Source: Bacteroidota bacterium
GTDB lineage: Bacteria; Bacteroidota; Rhodothermia; Balneolales; Balneolaceae
Direction of reading: 5' to 3'
DNA length: 64,000 nucleotides
Assembly: GCA_009909035.1 (NCBI GenBank)
Contig: JAAAOB010000021.1
Coordinates: forward strand, 51,068 to 115,067
In this document: positions 45,926-55,474 of the stretch, piece after piece
Layout of the letters: every line of letters begins with the position of its first letter
Position numbering within the stretch: position 1 is the stretch's first letter
The notes under the pieces: generated by a model
The model's database searches: none
The model's input: the letters and a program-made list of their open reading frames with translations, nothing else
Told to the model about the DNA's origin: nothing
Position numbers and translations under genes: made by a program

Positions 45926-47176
45926 ATGAAAACTTATAAATCGAAAAAAACGATCGGTGGTTCGCTATCATCCGGGTGTAAACGATGGATATCCATTCTC
46001 CTGCTGGCATTTATTATAACGTCCTGCAGCGATATTCTGGATGTCGATACGCCCACACTTGTTGACGAAGAGGATCTGCAAGATCCGGCACAGGCGGAAC
46101 TTTTAGTACGCGGGGCAATCGCGGATTTTGAATCTGCGTTTGATACCTACATATTAATGGGTGGTGTTCTTGGAAACGAGCTCGGAGATGCTACCTTTAC
46201 TGCGTCTCGCTGGCCCGTCGACCGCCGAACGGTGGTGGCCGCCGATGATGTCCACCCGGCCTATTTCTCATACAGTCCATTATCGACGGCTCGGTGGTCG
46301 GCTGACAATATTATTGATAACCTGCAGCAATGGACCGATCAGCAGGTTGAAAACCGGCAAAGCCTGCTGGCAACAGCGGCTGCCTATTCCGGGTATAGCC
46401 ACATACTGCTCGGAGAAGGATTCTGCACGATGGCAATTGACCAAAGTCCGGAGCTAAGCCGCGAAGAGGTGTGGGAAATGGCGATCGAGAAGTTCGATCT
46501 TGCCATTGCTGAGGCTCAAAGTTCCGGCAACGATGAGATATTGAACATGGCCTACGTGGGCCGGGCAAGAGCAAATCTAAACCTCGGCAACACGGCTGCA
46601 GCCGCCAGCGATGCTCAACAGGTAGATGAGGGTTTTTCTATCACGATGACCGCCTCTGATGCCAGCGGGCGCCGCCAAAATTCGGTGTTTGCAGAAATGA
46701 ATGCTCAAAATATCACCATCACGGAGCAGTTTCGCGACCTTGAGGTGCAAGGTGAACCTGATGTTCGAGTGCCGGTTGTCGATGAAAATGCCGCTCCTGC
46801 CGGTGTCCCTGTATTTACAACACCCAAATACGACTCCTTTGGTGCCGAAATTCCAATCGCCAGGTGGGAAGAGGCACAGCTGATTATCGCAGAACACGAG
46901 GGTGGACAGACAGCGGTTAATATCATAAATGATCTGCGGGCCGAACACGGGCTCCCTGAATTTTCAAGCACCGATGAGCAGGAAATTCAGGACCAGGTCA
47001 TCGAAGAGAGGCAGCGGGAGCTGTTCCTGGAATCGCACCATCTCTATGATGTTACGCGCTACAACCTTGATCTGTTCCCGGCACCCGGCACCCCGTTTCC
47101 CAACGGCGGAACCTACGCGGATCAACGCTGCTTGCCGCTTCCTGATGTAGAGCGGGATAACAATCCAAATATTTAA
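45926..47176 (+). CDS. RagB/SusD family nutrient-binding lipoprotein
   Basis: A 416-residue lipoprotein with signal peptide and lipobox IITSC, followed by CSDILDVDTPTLV. The helical tetratricopeptide-like core is shown by AAAYSGYSHILLGEGFC (with the typical hydrophobic pattern), AQSSGNDEILNMAYVGRARANLNLGN and EAQLIIAEHEGG. The C-terminal half contains the ligand-facing loops. It caps the SusC barrel on the cell surface. The ATG at 45926 is preferred because it gives a normal lipoprotein signal; an ATG at 45884 would start 3 bp after the SusC stop. Small for SusD, which often has 450-600 residues. Confidence 0.87.
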   Translation: MKTYKSKKTIGGSLSSGCKRWISILLLAFIITSCSDILDVDTPTLVDEEDLQDPAQAELLVRGAIADFESAFDTYILMGGVLGNELGDATFTASRWPVDRRTVVAADDVHPAYFSYSPLSTARWSADNIIDNLQQWTDQQVENRQSLLATAAAYSGYSHILLGEGFCTMAIDQSPELSREEVWEMAIEKFDLAIAEAQSSGNDEILNMAYVGRARANLNLGNTAAAASDAQQVDEGFSITMTASDASGRRQNSVFAEMNAQNITITEQFRDLEVQGEPDVRVPVVDENAAPAGVPVFTTPKYDSFGAEIPIARWEEAQLIIAEHEGGQTAVNIINDLRAEHGLPEFSSTDEQEIQDQVIEERQRELFLESHHLYDVTRYNLDLFPAPGTPFPNGGTYADQRCLPLPDVERDNNPNI

Positions 47177-47258
47177 ATTGCAGGCAGTAATGGCGAAGAG
47201 TTTTTTCTCTTCTTCAAAGATAAAGTGCAGCACCTGCTTTAAACGTAACCGAAACAAT

Positions 47259-47298
47259 GAGGTCAACCGGTATTCAATGACTGGTTGATCTCTTTTTT
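47259..47298 (+). terminator. Rho-independent terminator after SusD
   Basis: GAGGTCAACCGGT (47259-47271) pairs with ACTGGTTGATCTC (47280-47292), with two G-U pairs, then TTTTTT. It closes the SusCD transcript. The remaining 47299-47546 holds no feature I can name. Confidence 0.8.
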
Positions 47299-47546
47299 AC
47301 TTCAATCATCTTCTCTTTTTTTAATACACTCTGTTTGCATTACATTACGGCAATCTTTGGCCGAATGATGTTCACCGTGTGCAGCGCCAATAAACAGCGT
47401 GAAGAGTACTATTTCATGATATGATGATTCAGGAAGTACTCCCGACCCGGAATGGCAATCTTCAGAGTTGTTGGGTGCCCCACTGGTACCGATTTGCTTC
47501 GCCAACGATGGCCGCGACTAAACAATGTAACGAAGGTAAATCTATC

Positions 47547-48923
47547 ATGACAACGAAACATATTAGCTGGCTTCTTGGCTTCTTTTGTAGCGCAGCAGTT
47601 ATTCTATCATGTCAAACGAGTGAGCCACTCACAGAGGAAGTGGATAACGAACAGGCTGAAGCGGTCTCCGGATTAGAGCGCATATTTTTGGAGTCTGAAG
47701 CGTTTTCAGGAAGCCACACGGGATTTGTTTTATATGATCCCGAATCGGATTCTTTATTATACGAACGGGACGCGAATCGCTATTTTGTGCCGGCATCGAA
47801 TACGAAACTGCTTACGCTCTACGCATCCCTCAACGCGCTTCCCGATACACTCGCTTCGCTTCATTACACCGTTAAAAATGATACGCTCTATTTCAGGGGC
47901 AGCGGGGATCCGTCATTTTTGAATCCCAATTTTAATATTGACGGGGCGTATCGTTTCCTGGATGAGAGAGAGGAGGTGTTGGTATATGATGACAGCCATT
48001 ATGATGATGAGCATTTTGGATCGGGCTGGCCGTGGAACTGGTACCCCGCTGCCTATGCCCCGGAAAAAAGCCCGTTTCCAATTTATGGAAACATGATGAG
48101 GCTGCAGGCCCAGCAGGTGGCGCTTGTGATGCTGAACGAAAAAACACCCGTTAAACCGGCGTATTTCGAAAAGTTTATAGATCAAAAAGAGTGGGACAGC
48201 GGGCAAGTTGAGCTTGTGAAGAGGGGGTTTAGAGAGAATACCATCTCCTATGTTCCAAAATCTGACACTGCGTACCAGGAGCGAAATATACCGTTTGTTT
48301 ATGAACGAGGATTAATTGCTGAATTGCTGGCTGATACCCTGGGTCGAGAGGTTCATCTTTCAGATGGAGAGATTTCGGCTTACGATTCCACACTTTATGC
48401 CACACCTGCCCGGCCGCTTTACGAACGGATGATGATTTCCAGCGATAATCATGTTGCCGAACAGCTGATGCTGATGATATCAGACCACGAGTTTGGTGAA
48501 ATGAATACCAGGCGTGCAATTTCTTATTCGCTTGAAAATTATTTGGATGATCTGCTGGATCGGCCGAGGTGGGTTGATGGCTCGGGCCTGACCCGCTACA
48601 ACCTGATTACACCATTCACAACCGTTACACTGCTTGAAAAAATCTATCAACTGCTGGGGAAGGATGAAACACTGGCCCTGTTTCCGGCAGGCGGCCTCAG
48701 GGGTACCATCCGGGGGTGGTACGAAGCGCCCGAAGGTGAGCCACCGTTTGTCTATGCTAAAACCGGTACCTTGAGCAACAGTACAAGTCTGAGCGGGTAT
48801 TTATTTACCGATTCGGGTCGCCGCCTCACGTTTAGCTTCCACAATAATAATTACGTGGTAAGCAATAATCGAATGAGATCGGAGATGAACACCGTGCTTC
48901 AGCATATCCGTGAAAAGTATTGA
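47547..48923 (+). CDS. D-alanyl-D-alanine carboxypeptidase/endopeptidase, PBP4 type (S13)
   Basis: A 458-residue penicillin-binding lipoprotein with lipobox VILSC22. The SxxK motif is Ser84-N-T-Lys87 (VPASNTKLLT), the SxN motif is SSDNHVAEQL and KTG is in VYAKTGTLSNST. S13 enzymes trim peptidoglycan stem peptides in the periplasm. The ATG at 47547 starts the lipoprotein signal; a frame from 47421 would add 42 unrelated residues. It sits between the SusCD pair and the dipeptidyl peptidase gene, in the same direction. Confidence 0.9.
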   Translation: MTTKHISWLLGFFCSAAVILSCQTSEPLTEEVDNEQAEAVSGLERIFLESEAFSGSHTGFVLYDPESDSLLYERDANRYFVPASNTKLLTLYASLNALPDTLASLHYTVKNDTLYFRGSGDPSFLNPNFNIDGAYRFLDEREEVLVYDDSHYDDEHFGSGWPWNWYPAAYAPEKSPFPIYGNMMRLQAQQVALVMLNEKTPVKPAYFEKFIDQKEWDSGQVELVKRGFRENTISYVPKSDTAYQERNIPFVYERGLIAELLADTLGREVHLSDGEISAYDSTLYATPARPLYERMMISSDNHVAEQLMLMISDHEFGEMNTRRAISYSLENYLDDLLDRPRWVDGSGLTRYNLITPFTTVTLLEKIYQLLGKDETLALFPAGGLRGTIRGWYEAPEGEPPFVYAKTGTLSNSTSLSGYLFTDSGRRLTFSFHNNNYVVSNNRMRSEMNTVLQHIREKY

Positions 48924-48984
48924 TGAACAGAACATCTAATCTTCTGTACTTTACTGCCATTTACAAACCAGATCAATCAACAGA

Positions 48985-51315
48985 ATGAAAACATTATACA
49001 GAGCATCTATACGTAAACTATTGCTGTTAGCTGTTGTGGCTGTAGCCGCGTCAGGCGTAGCACACGGGCAAGAGGGCACCCGGCCGATGGAAACAGTCTA
49101 TGAAAAAGCGGAACAGATGCTGAGCTGGAACTTGAACGATAAAATATATACGCGCTCCGTTTCGCCAAACTGGATCGATGACCACAGGTTTTGGTACAGG
49201 GTGGATACAAGACAAGGAACCGAGTACCGGGTAGTGGATGCCTCGGAACAAACGAAAACGGCCGCATTTGATCATCAAAAACTGGCCGCTGAGATCGCCG
49301 AAATAAGCGAAATGGACATTGATCCCATGGATCTGAAACTGTCAGAATTGACGTTTGACGAATCCTTTCAGTCGATATCGTTTCACTTTAACGAGAGGAC
49401 GTGGCGCTGCTCACTGCAAACGTACAGCTGCACGACCGCGCCGGCGGATCAGCATTCCATATCTAACGCCGTTGTCTCCCCGGATGAAACGTGGGCCGCT
49501 TACCGAAAAGATCACAACATATGGGTCCGCAATCTTGACACCGGTGAAGAGCTGCAGCTTACAGACGATGGGGAGAAATACTATGGCTACGGTACAAACA
49601 ATCACGGCTGGTGGAGAAGTGAGCGACCGATCGTAACCTGGTCTCCCGATTCAAAGCGAATTGCCACATTCCGGCAGGACGATCGTGGGGTTGGCAAGAT
49701 GGCACTTTGGGAAACAAAGGTCGGGAGGCCGGACGTGGATATCTGGCCCTACGCCCTGCCCGGCGACACCGTGGTGCCGATGCTGGAACGTGTAGTGCTT
49801 GATCTGGAGACGAACCAGAATATTCCGCTTGAAGTGGAGCCCGACCATCACCGGTCTTCAAACTGTTGCGGACTCGTGCGGAATGGCCAGTGGACAGATA
49901 CCGAGTGGAGTGCCGATGGTGAAAAACTTGCGTTCGTATCCACCTCCCGGGATTATAAAGAGGTTAAGCTTCGCATAGCCGATGCGGAAACCGGCGAGGT
50001 TGCTGAAATCTTTCAGGATCGTGATGAAATCTTTTTCGAATCAAACCTAAAATCGCGCGGATTTCCAAACTGGCGGGTACTTCATGAAAGCAATGAATTT
50101 ATCTGGTTTAACAGGAGCGATAACTGGGGTCACCTGTACCTGCACGACCTTGCCACAGGCGAGATGAAAAACAGGATCACCACGGGAGACTGGAATGTGG
50201 TCGATATCGTGAGTGTGGATGAGCAGAACCGGGTGATCTATTTCACCGCCGTGGGAGTGGATACGGATCGTGATCCATATCATGAATATCTTTACCGTGT
50301 GAATTTTGACGGCACAGGAATGGAGCTATTGTCGCCCGGCAATGCGCATCATTCGGTAAGCCTCAGCCCCGACCGATCGTATATTGTGGATACATTCAGT
50401 GACTTTCAAACACCGCGGACAACCGTTTTGCGAAATGTGAATGGAGAGGAGCTCATGACAATCGAGAGTTCCGATATTGAGGAGTTGATGGCTACAGGAT
50501 GGCAAAAACCTGTTCCGTTCAGCACAAAAGCCCGGGACGGTGAGACGGATATCTACGGTATTATGCTGCTTCCATCAGATTTTGATTCAACCAAAACCTA
50601 CCCCATTATCAATGCTATCTATCCCGGGCCACAGGGCGGGAGTGTGGGAAGCCGTCATTTTTCCGCATCCCGAAGAGGCCAGGCCCAGGCGCTCGCAGAA
50701 CTTGGATTCGTGGTTGTATCCATAGATGCAATGGGAAGCAGCCCGATACGATCACGTGAATTCCATACCGCATACGCCGGAAACATGATTGACAATGGAC
50801 TGCCCGATCAGATTGCCGCTATGCGTCAGCTTGCGGATCGATACTCCTTTATCGATTTAGATCGCGTAGGAATTTATGGCCATTCAGGCGGTGGTTTTGC
50901 CACGGCCGCGGCGCTTACACAATACCCGGAATTCTTTAAAGTGGGTGTTGCCGGTGCGGGAAACCACGATAACAGAAACTATACCTACTACTGGGGAGAA
51001 AAATACCAGGGACTTCTTGAGGAAAAGGACGGCTCAGATAATTACGCGCCGTCCGCGGTGCAGTTACAAGCCGAAAACCTGCAGGGAAAGCTGATGCTCA
51101 GCTATGGGTCGATGGATACGAATGTTCACCCCGGAATGACACTTCTTCTGGTTGATGAACTCATTCGCCACAATAAAGACTTTGAACTTGTGGTATTCCC
51201 GAATCGCGGCCACGGGTACGCCAACGAGCCCTATAACATTCGCAGGACATGGGACTTTTTTGTTGAGCACCTGGCCGGGAAAACACCGCCAAAAGTGTAT
51301 CAAATCAGCCGGTAA
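48985..51315 (+). CDS. Dipeptidyl peptidase IV family serine peptidase (S9)
   Basis: A 776-residue exported peptidase with signal peptide (ending GVAHGQEG). A beta-propeller (about 60-500) precedes the alpha/beta-hydrolase domain, where the triad is Ser634 in GHSGGGFA, Asp711 in SMDTNVHP and His743 in NRGHGYANE. The propeller contains conserved YGTNNHGWW and NRSDNWGHLYLHDL strands. Such enzymes release Xaa-Pro (or Xaa-Ala) dipeptides in the periplasm. Being next to a SusCD pair, it likely finishes digestion of imported peptides. Length is normal for bacterial DPP IV. Confidence 0.93.
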   Translation: MKTLYRASIRKLLLLAVVAVAASGVAHGQEGTRPMETVYEKAEQMLSWNLNDKIYTRSVSPNWIDDHRFWYRVDTRQGTEYRVVDASEQTKTAAFDHQKLAAEIAEISEMDIDPMDLKLSELTFDESFQSISFHFNERTWRCSLQTYSCTTAPADQHSISNAVVSPDETWAAYRKDHNIWVRNLDTGEELQLTDDGEKYYGYGTNNHGWWRSERPIVTWSPDSKRIATFRQDDRGVGKMALWETKVGRPDVDIWPYALPGDTVVPMLERVVLDLETNQNIPLEVEPDHHRSSNCCGLVRNGQWTDTEWSADGEKLAFVSTSRDYKEVKLRIADAETGEVAEIFQDRDEIFFESNLKSRGFPNWRVLHESNEFIWFNRSDNWGHLYLHDLATGEMKNRITTGDWNVVDIVSVDEQNRVIYFTAVGVDTDRDPYHEYLYRVNFDGTGMELLSPGNAHHSVSLSPDRSYIVDTFSDFQTPRTTVLRNVNGEELMTIESSDIEELMATGWQKPVPFSTKARDGETDIYGIMLLPSDFDSTKTYPIINAIYPGPQGGSVGSRHFSASRRGQAQALAELGFVVVSIDAMGSSPIRSREFHTAYAGNMIDNGLPDQIAAMRQLADRYSFIDLDRVGIYGHSGGGFATAAALTQYPEFFKVGVAGAGNHDNRNYTYYWGEKYQGLLEEKDGSDNYAPSAVQLQAENLQGKLMLSYGSMDTNVHPGMTLLLVDELIRHNKDFELVVFPNRGHGYANEPYNIRRTWDFFVEHLAGKTPPKVYQISR

Positions 51316-51394
51316 GCAATGGATAACTCGCATAAAAAAATCGAGATGGATACCCAAAGTGAAATGTTGAGATCTACAGATAAACCGTCGTAAA

Positions 51395-52024
51395 ATGGAA
51401 AACGCCATCATATACGAAGTTATCGGGTATGTTGCGTCAGTGTTGGTTGCGGTATCCCTGATGATGAGCAATATTATCAGGCTCCGGGTTGTAAATTTGA
51501 TCGGGGCAGCTACATTTTCGCTGTACGGCATGCTGATTGGCTCTGTCCCGGTAGCGGCGATGAATGGGTTTATTGTGCTGATTAACATCTACTACCTGGC
51601 TCAAATTTTTGGAAACCGTGAGTATTTTAAAATCCTGGAAGTAGACCCCGGGAGTGCATACCTGGAAGAGTTCCTGAACTTCTACCAAGATCAAATTAAA
51701 ACATTTCAGCCAGGTTTTGAGGGAAGATGGAAAGGGGCCGACCTGAATATTTTCATACTGCGCGACATGGTTCCGGCAGGTGTGCTGATTGGGCATATGA
51801 CAAAGACCGGGAGTTTAAGCGTGAACCTTGACTTTGTGACTCCGAACTACAGGGATTTTAAAATAGGACATTACCTTTTTAAAGAGAACACAGAGTTTTT
51901 CAGAGAAAAGGGAATTGAGCGTGTCAAATCATCTTCAGGGAGCAAAAAACATAATGAGTATCTGGCAGAGATGGGCTTTGAAAAATCAGAAGGTGAGGAA
52001 AACGAGTATATGCTGCATCTGTGA
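51395..52024 (+). CDS. YgjV-like membrane domain fused to GNAT-like domain
   Basis: A 209-residue protein. Three membrane spans (about 5-26, 29-49, 52-72) match the small YgjV family, and residues 75-209 have an acetyltransferase-like pattern with VNLDFVTPNYRDFKIGHYLF as the acceptor strand and helix, then the FREKGIERVKSSSGSKKHNEYLAEMGFE motif typical of GNAT C-termini. Substrate unknown. It lies 79 bp after the DPP IV gene and is convergent with the LuxR-type regulator gene. Confidence 0.75.
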   Translation: MENAIIYEVIGYVASVLVAVSLMMSNIIRLRVVNLIGAATFSLYGMLIGSVPVAAMNGFIVLINIYYLAQIFGNREYFKILEVDPGSAYLEEFLNFYQDQIKTFQPGFEGRWKGADLNIFILRDMVPAGVLIGHMTKTGSLSVNLDFVTPNYRDFKIGHYLFKENTEFFREKGIERVKSSSGSKKHNEYLAEMGFEKSEGEENEYMLHL

Positions 52025-52070
52025 AAACCTCCGGAAGTATGGCTCCCGGAGATTTCAGCTGTATGTTTAA

Positions 52071-52113
52071 AGCAAAAAAAATTAGCAGTTCTTCGATCAG
52101 GAAGAACTGCTAA
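52071..52113 (-). terminator. Terminator hairpin downstream of the LuxR-type regulator
   Basis: TTAGCAGTTCTTC (52082-52094) pairs perfectly (13 bp) with GAAGAACTGCTAA (52101-52113). On the minus strand the hairpin is followed by a T-run from the A-rich 52074-52081, so it ends the regulator transcript. Confidence 0.85.
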
Positions 52114-52182
52114 ATATCATCTACAGACGGCTATTACCCCATTTGCACTTATAAACATACTTGTTGAAACTACCTACCGCAA

Positions 52183-52221
52183 TACGTAAACATACGTAAT
52201 TTAACTACGTATAAATACGTA
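52183..52221. promoter_or_regulatory. Cluster of four TACGTA palindromes
   Basis: TACGTA at 52183, 52193, 52206 and 52216: spacings 10, 13 and 10 bp, so two pairs each about one helical turn apart, most of them in the context ATACGTAA. They lie just past the 3' end of the LuxR-type regulator gene, in its 3' untranslated region. They may be protein binding sites. There is no divergent gene they would obviously control. Confidence 0.5.
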
Positions 52222-52230
52222 ATTCTGACC

Positions 52231-52884
52231 TCAGTTGTAGTTTCCTTCCTGGAGTGCATAGCGAACCAGGCCCGCCGTATTTTTAATATTCAGTTTATGC
52301 ATCAGATTTGAACGGTGTGTTTCAACGGTCCTGGGGCTGATGTAGAGCTGTTTTGCAATTTCTGAGCTTGTTAAACCCTGGACAACCAGGGAAAGTATTT
52401 CCTGTTCTCTTTTGGTAATAGAGTCTCTGTTTATGGATAGAGGGAATTCCTGATTTGCACTGTAGTGTTTTGTTATGGATTCAGAAACATCACGGCTAAA
52501 TGCCTTATCCCCCCTGCAGAGGGCGATGACAATCTTCTCAAGTTCTTCGGCAGATACACGACGGGTGACATACGCCCGAATTCCTTGTTTTAAGGCCGTA
52601 TTTACTTCCCCGATATCAGCTGATTCAGCAACTATCAAAACACCGCATCCGGGATTTACGGAGCAGAGTTTTTCCATCAGGCAGCCCAGGTCCATTTCAG
52701 AATTTACCAGGTTAGAGGAGATGACGCAGACGCCATTTGCTGATTGCCGATATGCACGAACCAGGGATTCAGCCGAAGAGTACTCAAAAATGGGGCCCGC
52801 GCAGTCGAAACTCTCCATCAGACTTATCAGCCCCCGTCTTGAAATCTCAGATGCATCGGCAATATGAATGGCAGTTTTGTCCAT
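52231..52884 (-). CDS. LuxR/NarL-type regulator with degenerate receiver
   Basis: 217 residues. The C-terminal NarL-type helix-turn-helix (about 153-217) is intact: SITKREQEILSLVVQGLTSSEIAKQLYISPRTVETHRSNLMHKL. The N-terminal receiver-like domain lacks the phosphoacceptor: VCVISSNLV has Ser56-Ser57 where aspartate is expected, and the lysine position reads VTRR. It is probably activated by something other than phosphorylation, or is constitutive. No histidine kinase is adjacent. The upstream 190 bp are AT-rich. A 13-bp terminator follows the gene. Confidence 0.88.
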   Translation of the reverse strand: MDKTAIHIADASEISRRGLISLMESFDCAGPIFEYSSAESLVRAYRQSANGVCVISSNLVNSEMDLGCLMEKLCSVNPGCGVLIVAESADIGEVNTALKQGIRAYVTRRVSAEELEKIVIALCRGDKAFSRDVSESITKHYSANQEFPLSINRDSITKREQEILSLVVQGLTSSEIAKQLYISPRTVETHRSNLMHKLNIKNTAGLVRYALQEGNYN

Positions 52885-53078
52885 GACGATTCTCTCAGTG
52901 TATTATCATAAATAAATATATATGAATTTATATAAATGTAAATAGAGAATCTGTGAAATCGTTATCCGTTTTCTACGATTATCAGGCTCTAAAATCAAAG
53001 AATTACACAGCCGAAAGCAGGCTCTTTTTATTCCACAAGTCGAATAAAACAGAACGGTTGCCGGTGGATTAGCCTGCT

Positions 53079-53567
53079 CTAAAATACCGCAACAAGTGTC
53101 TGTTTTCCAATATAGAGCAGCAGGCAGACCCGAACGGTCCACAAAACAGTTCTGATCCAGTTTGTCAAGACGAGTTTTGATACAGCAGATGTAATATAAT
53201 AATCTGCAATCTGGGCATGCCGGGGGGTCTGCAACAGAAATGTGGACAGCCAGATAAGTCCAAGAAGACATAAACCGGCCAGAAACAGCAGGGTGTAGCT
53301 TGTGCTATAGTACCAAAGGTAGATCCCCGTTGCTAACTCAGTGAGCATAACGGGAATCACAATACACGAGATGCGAACCCGGTGTATATCCATCAGGCGG
53401 GCAAAATCATCTCTGTTCAGGTGGTGAAAAAAAGGGTAATGGAGGAGCTGAATGGTCCATATTACGCCGGCCATGATACAAGTTGCGGCAAAGTGGATAA
53501 TAAAGATGAACGTCATTGAAAAATACATTGGGCTTAAAAAATTGAAGTGTCCGATAAATTCCAGCAT
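53079..53567 (-). CDS. Four-span membrane protein, unknown
   Basis: 162 residues with four predicted membrane spans (about 14-40, 68-87, 91-112, 138-160). IWTIQLLHYPFFHHL, and IHRVRISCIVIPVMLTELATGIYL with its HR and TEL residues, resemble a widespread uncharacterised family with a WxxQ-HYPxF motif. Histidines in the loops may bind metal or haem; function is unknown. It is divergent from aspS, and the region upstream of its start carries no obvious operator. Confidence 0.7.
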   Translation of the reverse strand: MLEFIGHFNFLSPMYFSMTFIFIIHFAATCIMAGVIWTIQLLHYPFFHHLNRDDFARLMDIHRVRISCIVIPVMLTELATGIYLWYYSTSYTLLFLAGLCLLGLIWLSTFLLQTPRHAQIADYYITSAVSKLVLTNWIRTVLWTVRVCLLLYIGKQTLVAVF

Positions 53568-53689
53568 CCATGAGCGGTCGCGCCCGCCGCTTAATTAAAT
53601 CGATTTGAGCAGGCGAATGGTTTGCATATTGTTTATTTTAGCGCTTCTGCAGACAGAACAAAAGTTTTTTTTAAATAATTAGTGTATTT

Positions 53690-55459
53690 ATGAGCTGGGT
53701 TCGCACACATACTTGTGGTGATTTGAGAAAAAAAGATATCGATCAGGAGGTCGTGTTAAATGGCTGGGTTTCCTCAAGACGGGATCTTGGAGGAGTGATA
53801 TTCATTGATTTGAGGGATCGATACGGCATTACTCAAATCGTGTTTGATGAATCTAATAAAGAACTCCATTCAAAAGCGGAAGATCTCCGGTCGGAATACG
53901 TAATTGGTGTAAAGGGTACGGTGCTGCAGCGCGATGAAGAGACGATTAACCCGGCGATGGCTACAGGCGATATAGAGATCGAGGTGTCGGAACTGACCAT
54001 TTACAGCGAGGCGGAGACACCTCCTTTTGAAATAAAAGATGGAGTTGCAACAAACGAAGATACCCGCCTGAAATATCGCTACCTGGATTTGAGGCGACCG
54101 GAAATCCAGAAAAATTTACTGCTCCGTTCAAAACTCTACCACACGGTGCGATCATTCTATCACGCGTACAATTTTGCCGAAGTGGAAACCCCGGTGTTGA
54201 TGAAATCTACACCCGAGGGTGCCCGCGACTATCTTGTGCCAAGCCGTGTAAATGCCGGTAAATTTTTCGCTCTGCCTCAAAGTCCGCAGACCTACAAACA
54301 GCTTTTGATGGTGTCGGGGATGGACCGTTATTTTCAAATTGTGAAATGTTTCAGAGATGAGGACCTGCGGGCCGACCGGCAGCCTGAATTTACGCAGATT
54401 GATGTGGAGATGTCGTTTGTGGACGAGGAGCAGATTTATAAACTCCATGAAGAATTAATGGCAACCATATGGAAAGAGCATCTCGGCATCGAATTACAAA
54501 CTCCTTTTCTGCGAATTACCTACCGAGAAGCGATCAAGACGTACGGTTCGGACAAACCCGATACCCGGTTTGGGATGAAAATCCATAACCTGTCGGATCT
54601 GCTGGAAGAGTGCGGGTTTAAGATATTTGAACGTACCGTAAAAAAAGGCGGACGCGTTGTTTCCATCACGGTGCCCGGTGAGGGTGAACTTGGCCGCGGG
54701 GCTCTCGACCGGTTGACGGATGAAGTGGTAAGTGAAACCGGGGCGGCAGGGCTCATCTACATTAAAGTTTCGGATGATGGCCACCTCTGCAGTGTCGGCA
54801 AGTTTTTGACCGATGATAAGGTACAGGAGATGGTAGATCGTTCCGGCGCCTCAGATGGTGATTTGGTTTTAATCCTGGCCGGGCCAGCACCTCTTGTCTA
54901 TAAACAGATGGGGATTTTACGGTTAATGATGGGCAGAAAGCTTGGGTTGATTGATACATCAGCCAATAATTTTTTGTGGGTTACCGAGTTCCCTCTTGTT
55001 GAATGGGATAAAGAGGCGAAAAGGTATCTCGCACTGCATCACCCGTTTACATCCCCCAAGGAAGATGATGTCGATAAACTTGAAAAATCACCTGAAGAGG
55101 TGAATGCCAGGGCGTACGATCTTGTACTTAATGGAAGTGAAATTGGCGGAGGCTCGATCCGGATTCATTCCTCAGACCTGCAGAAGAAAATGTTTAAAGT
55201 TTTAGGGATTGGAGAAGAGGAGGCTCGCGAGAAATTTGGCTTTCTGCTTGACGCCTTTACCTATGGTGCTCCGCCGCACGGTGGTATCGCACTTGGCCTG
55301 GATCGTATTGTGATGCTTATGGCCGGGGCCGGCAGCTTGCGGGATGTGATTGCATTCCCGAAGAACCAAAGAGCACAAAGCACGATGGATCAGTCGCCCG
55401 GCGAGGTTGATGAACACCAGCTGCGTGATCTCCACATAAAACTCAGAGATAATATTTAA
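53690..55459 (+). CDS. aspS: Aspartyl-tRNA synthetase
   Basis: A 589-residue class II synthetase of the bacterial type, with the GAD insertion. The N-terminal OB anticodon-binding domain is VVLNGWVSSRRDLGG; motif 2 is FRDEDLRADRQPEFTQID and motif 3 GGIALGLDRIVMLMAG. It charges tRNA-Asp. The GAD domain lies at about 290-420. The stop of aspS is 15 bp before the next gene. Possibly non-discriminating, which cannot be told from sequence alone. Confidence 0.96.
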   Translation: MSWVRTHTCGDLRKKDIDQEVVLNGWVSSRRDLGGVIFIDLRDRYGITQIVFDESNKELHSKAEDLRSEYVIGVKGTVLQRDEETINPAMATGDIEIEVSELTIYSEAETPPFEIKDGVATNEDTRLKYRYLDLRRPEIQKNLLLRSKLYHTVRSFYHAYNFAEVETPVLMKSTPEGARDYLVPSRVNAGKFFALPQSPQTYKQLLMVSGMDRYFQIVKCFRDEDLRADRQPEFTQIDVEMSFVDEEQIYKLHEELMATIWKEHLGIELQTPFLRITYREAIKTYGSDKPDTRFGMKIHNLSDLLEECGFKIFERTVKKGGRVVSITVPGEGELGRGALDRLTDEVVSETGAAGLIYIKVSDDGHLCSVGKFLTDDKVQEMVDRSGASDGDLVLILAGPAPLVYKQMGILRLMMGRKLGLIDTSANNFLWVTEFPLVEWDKEAKRYLALHHPFTSPKEDDVDKLEKSPEEVNARAYDLVLNGSEIGGGSIRIHSSDLQKKMFKVLGIGEEEAREKFGFLLDAFTYGAPPHGGIALGLDRIVMLMAGAGSLRDVIAFPKNQRAQSTMDQSPGEVDEHQLRDLHIKLRDNI

Positions 55460-55474
55460 CACAATCCATAAACT

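Noticed and set aside
42881..47176. Polysaccharide utilisation locus
   Set aside because: SusC and SusD are present but there is no glycoside hydrolase, lyase, sulfatase or hybrid regulator nearby; the flanking enzymes are peptidases.
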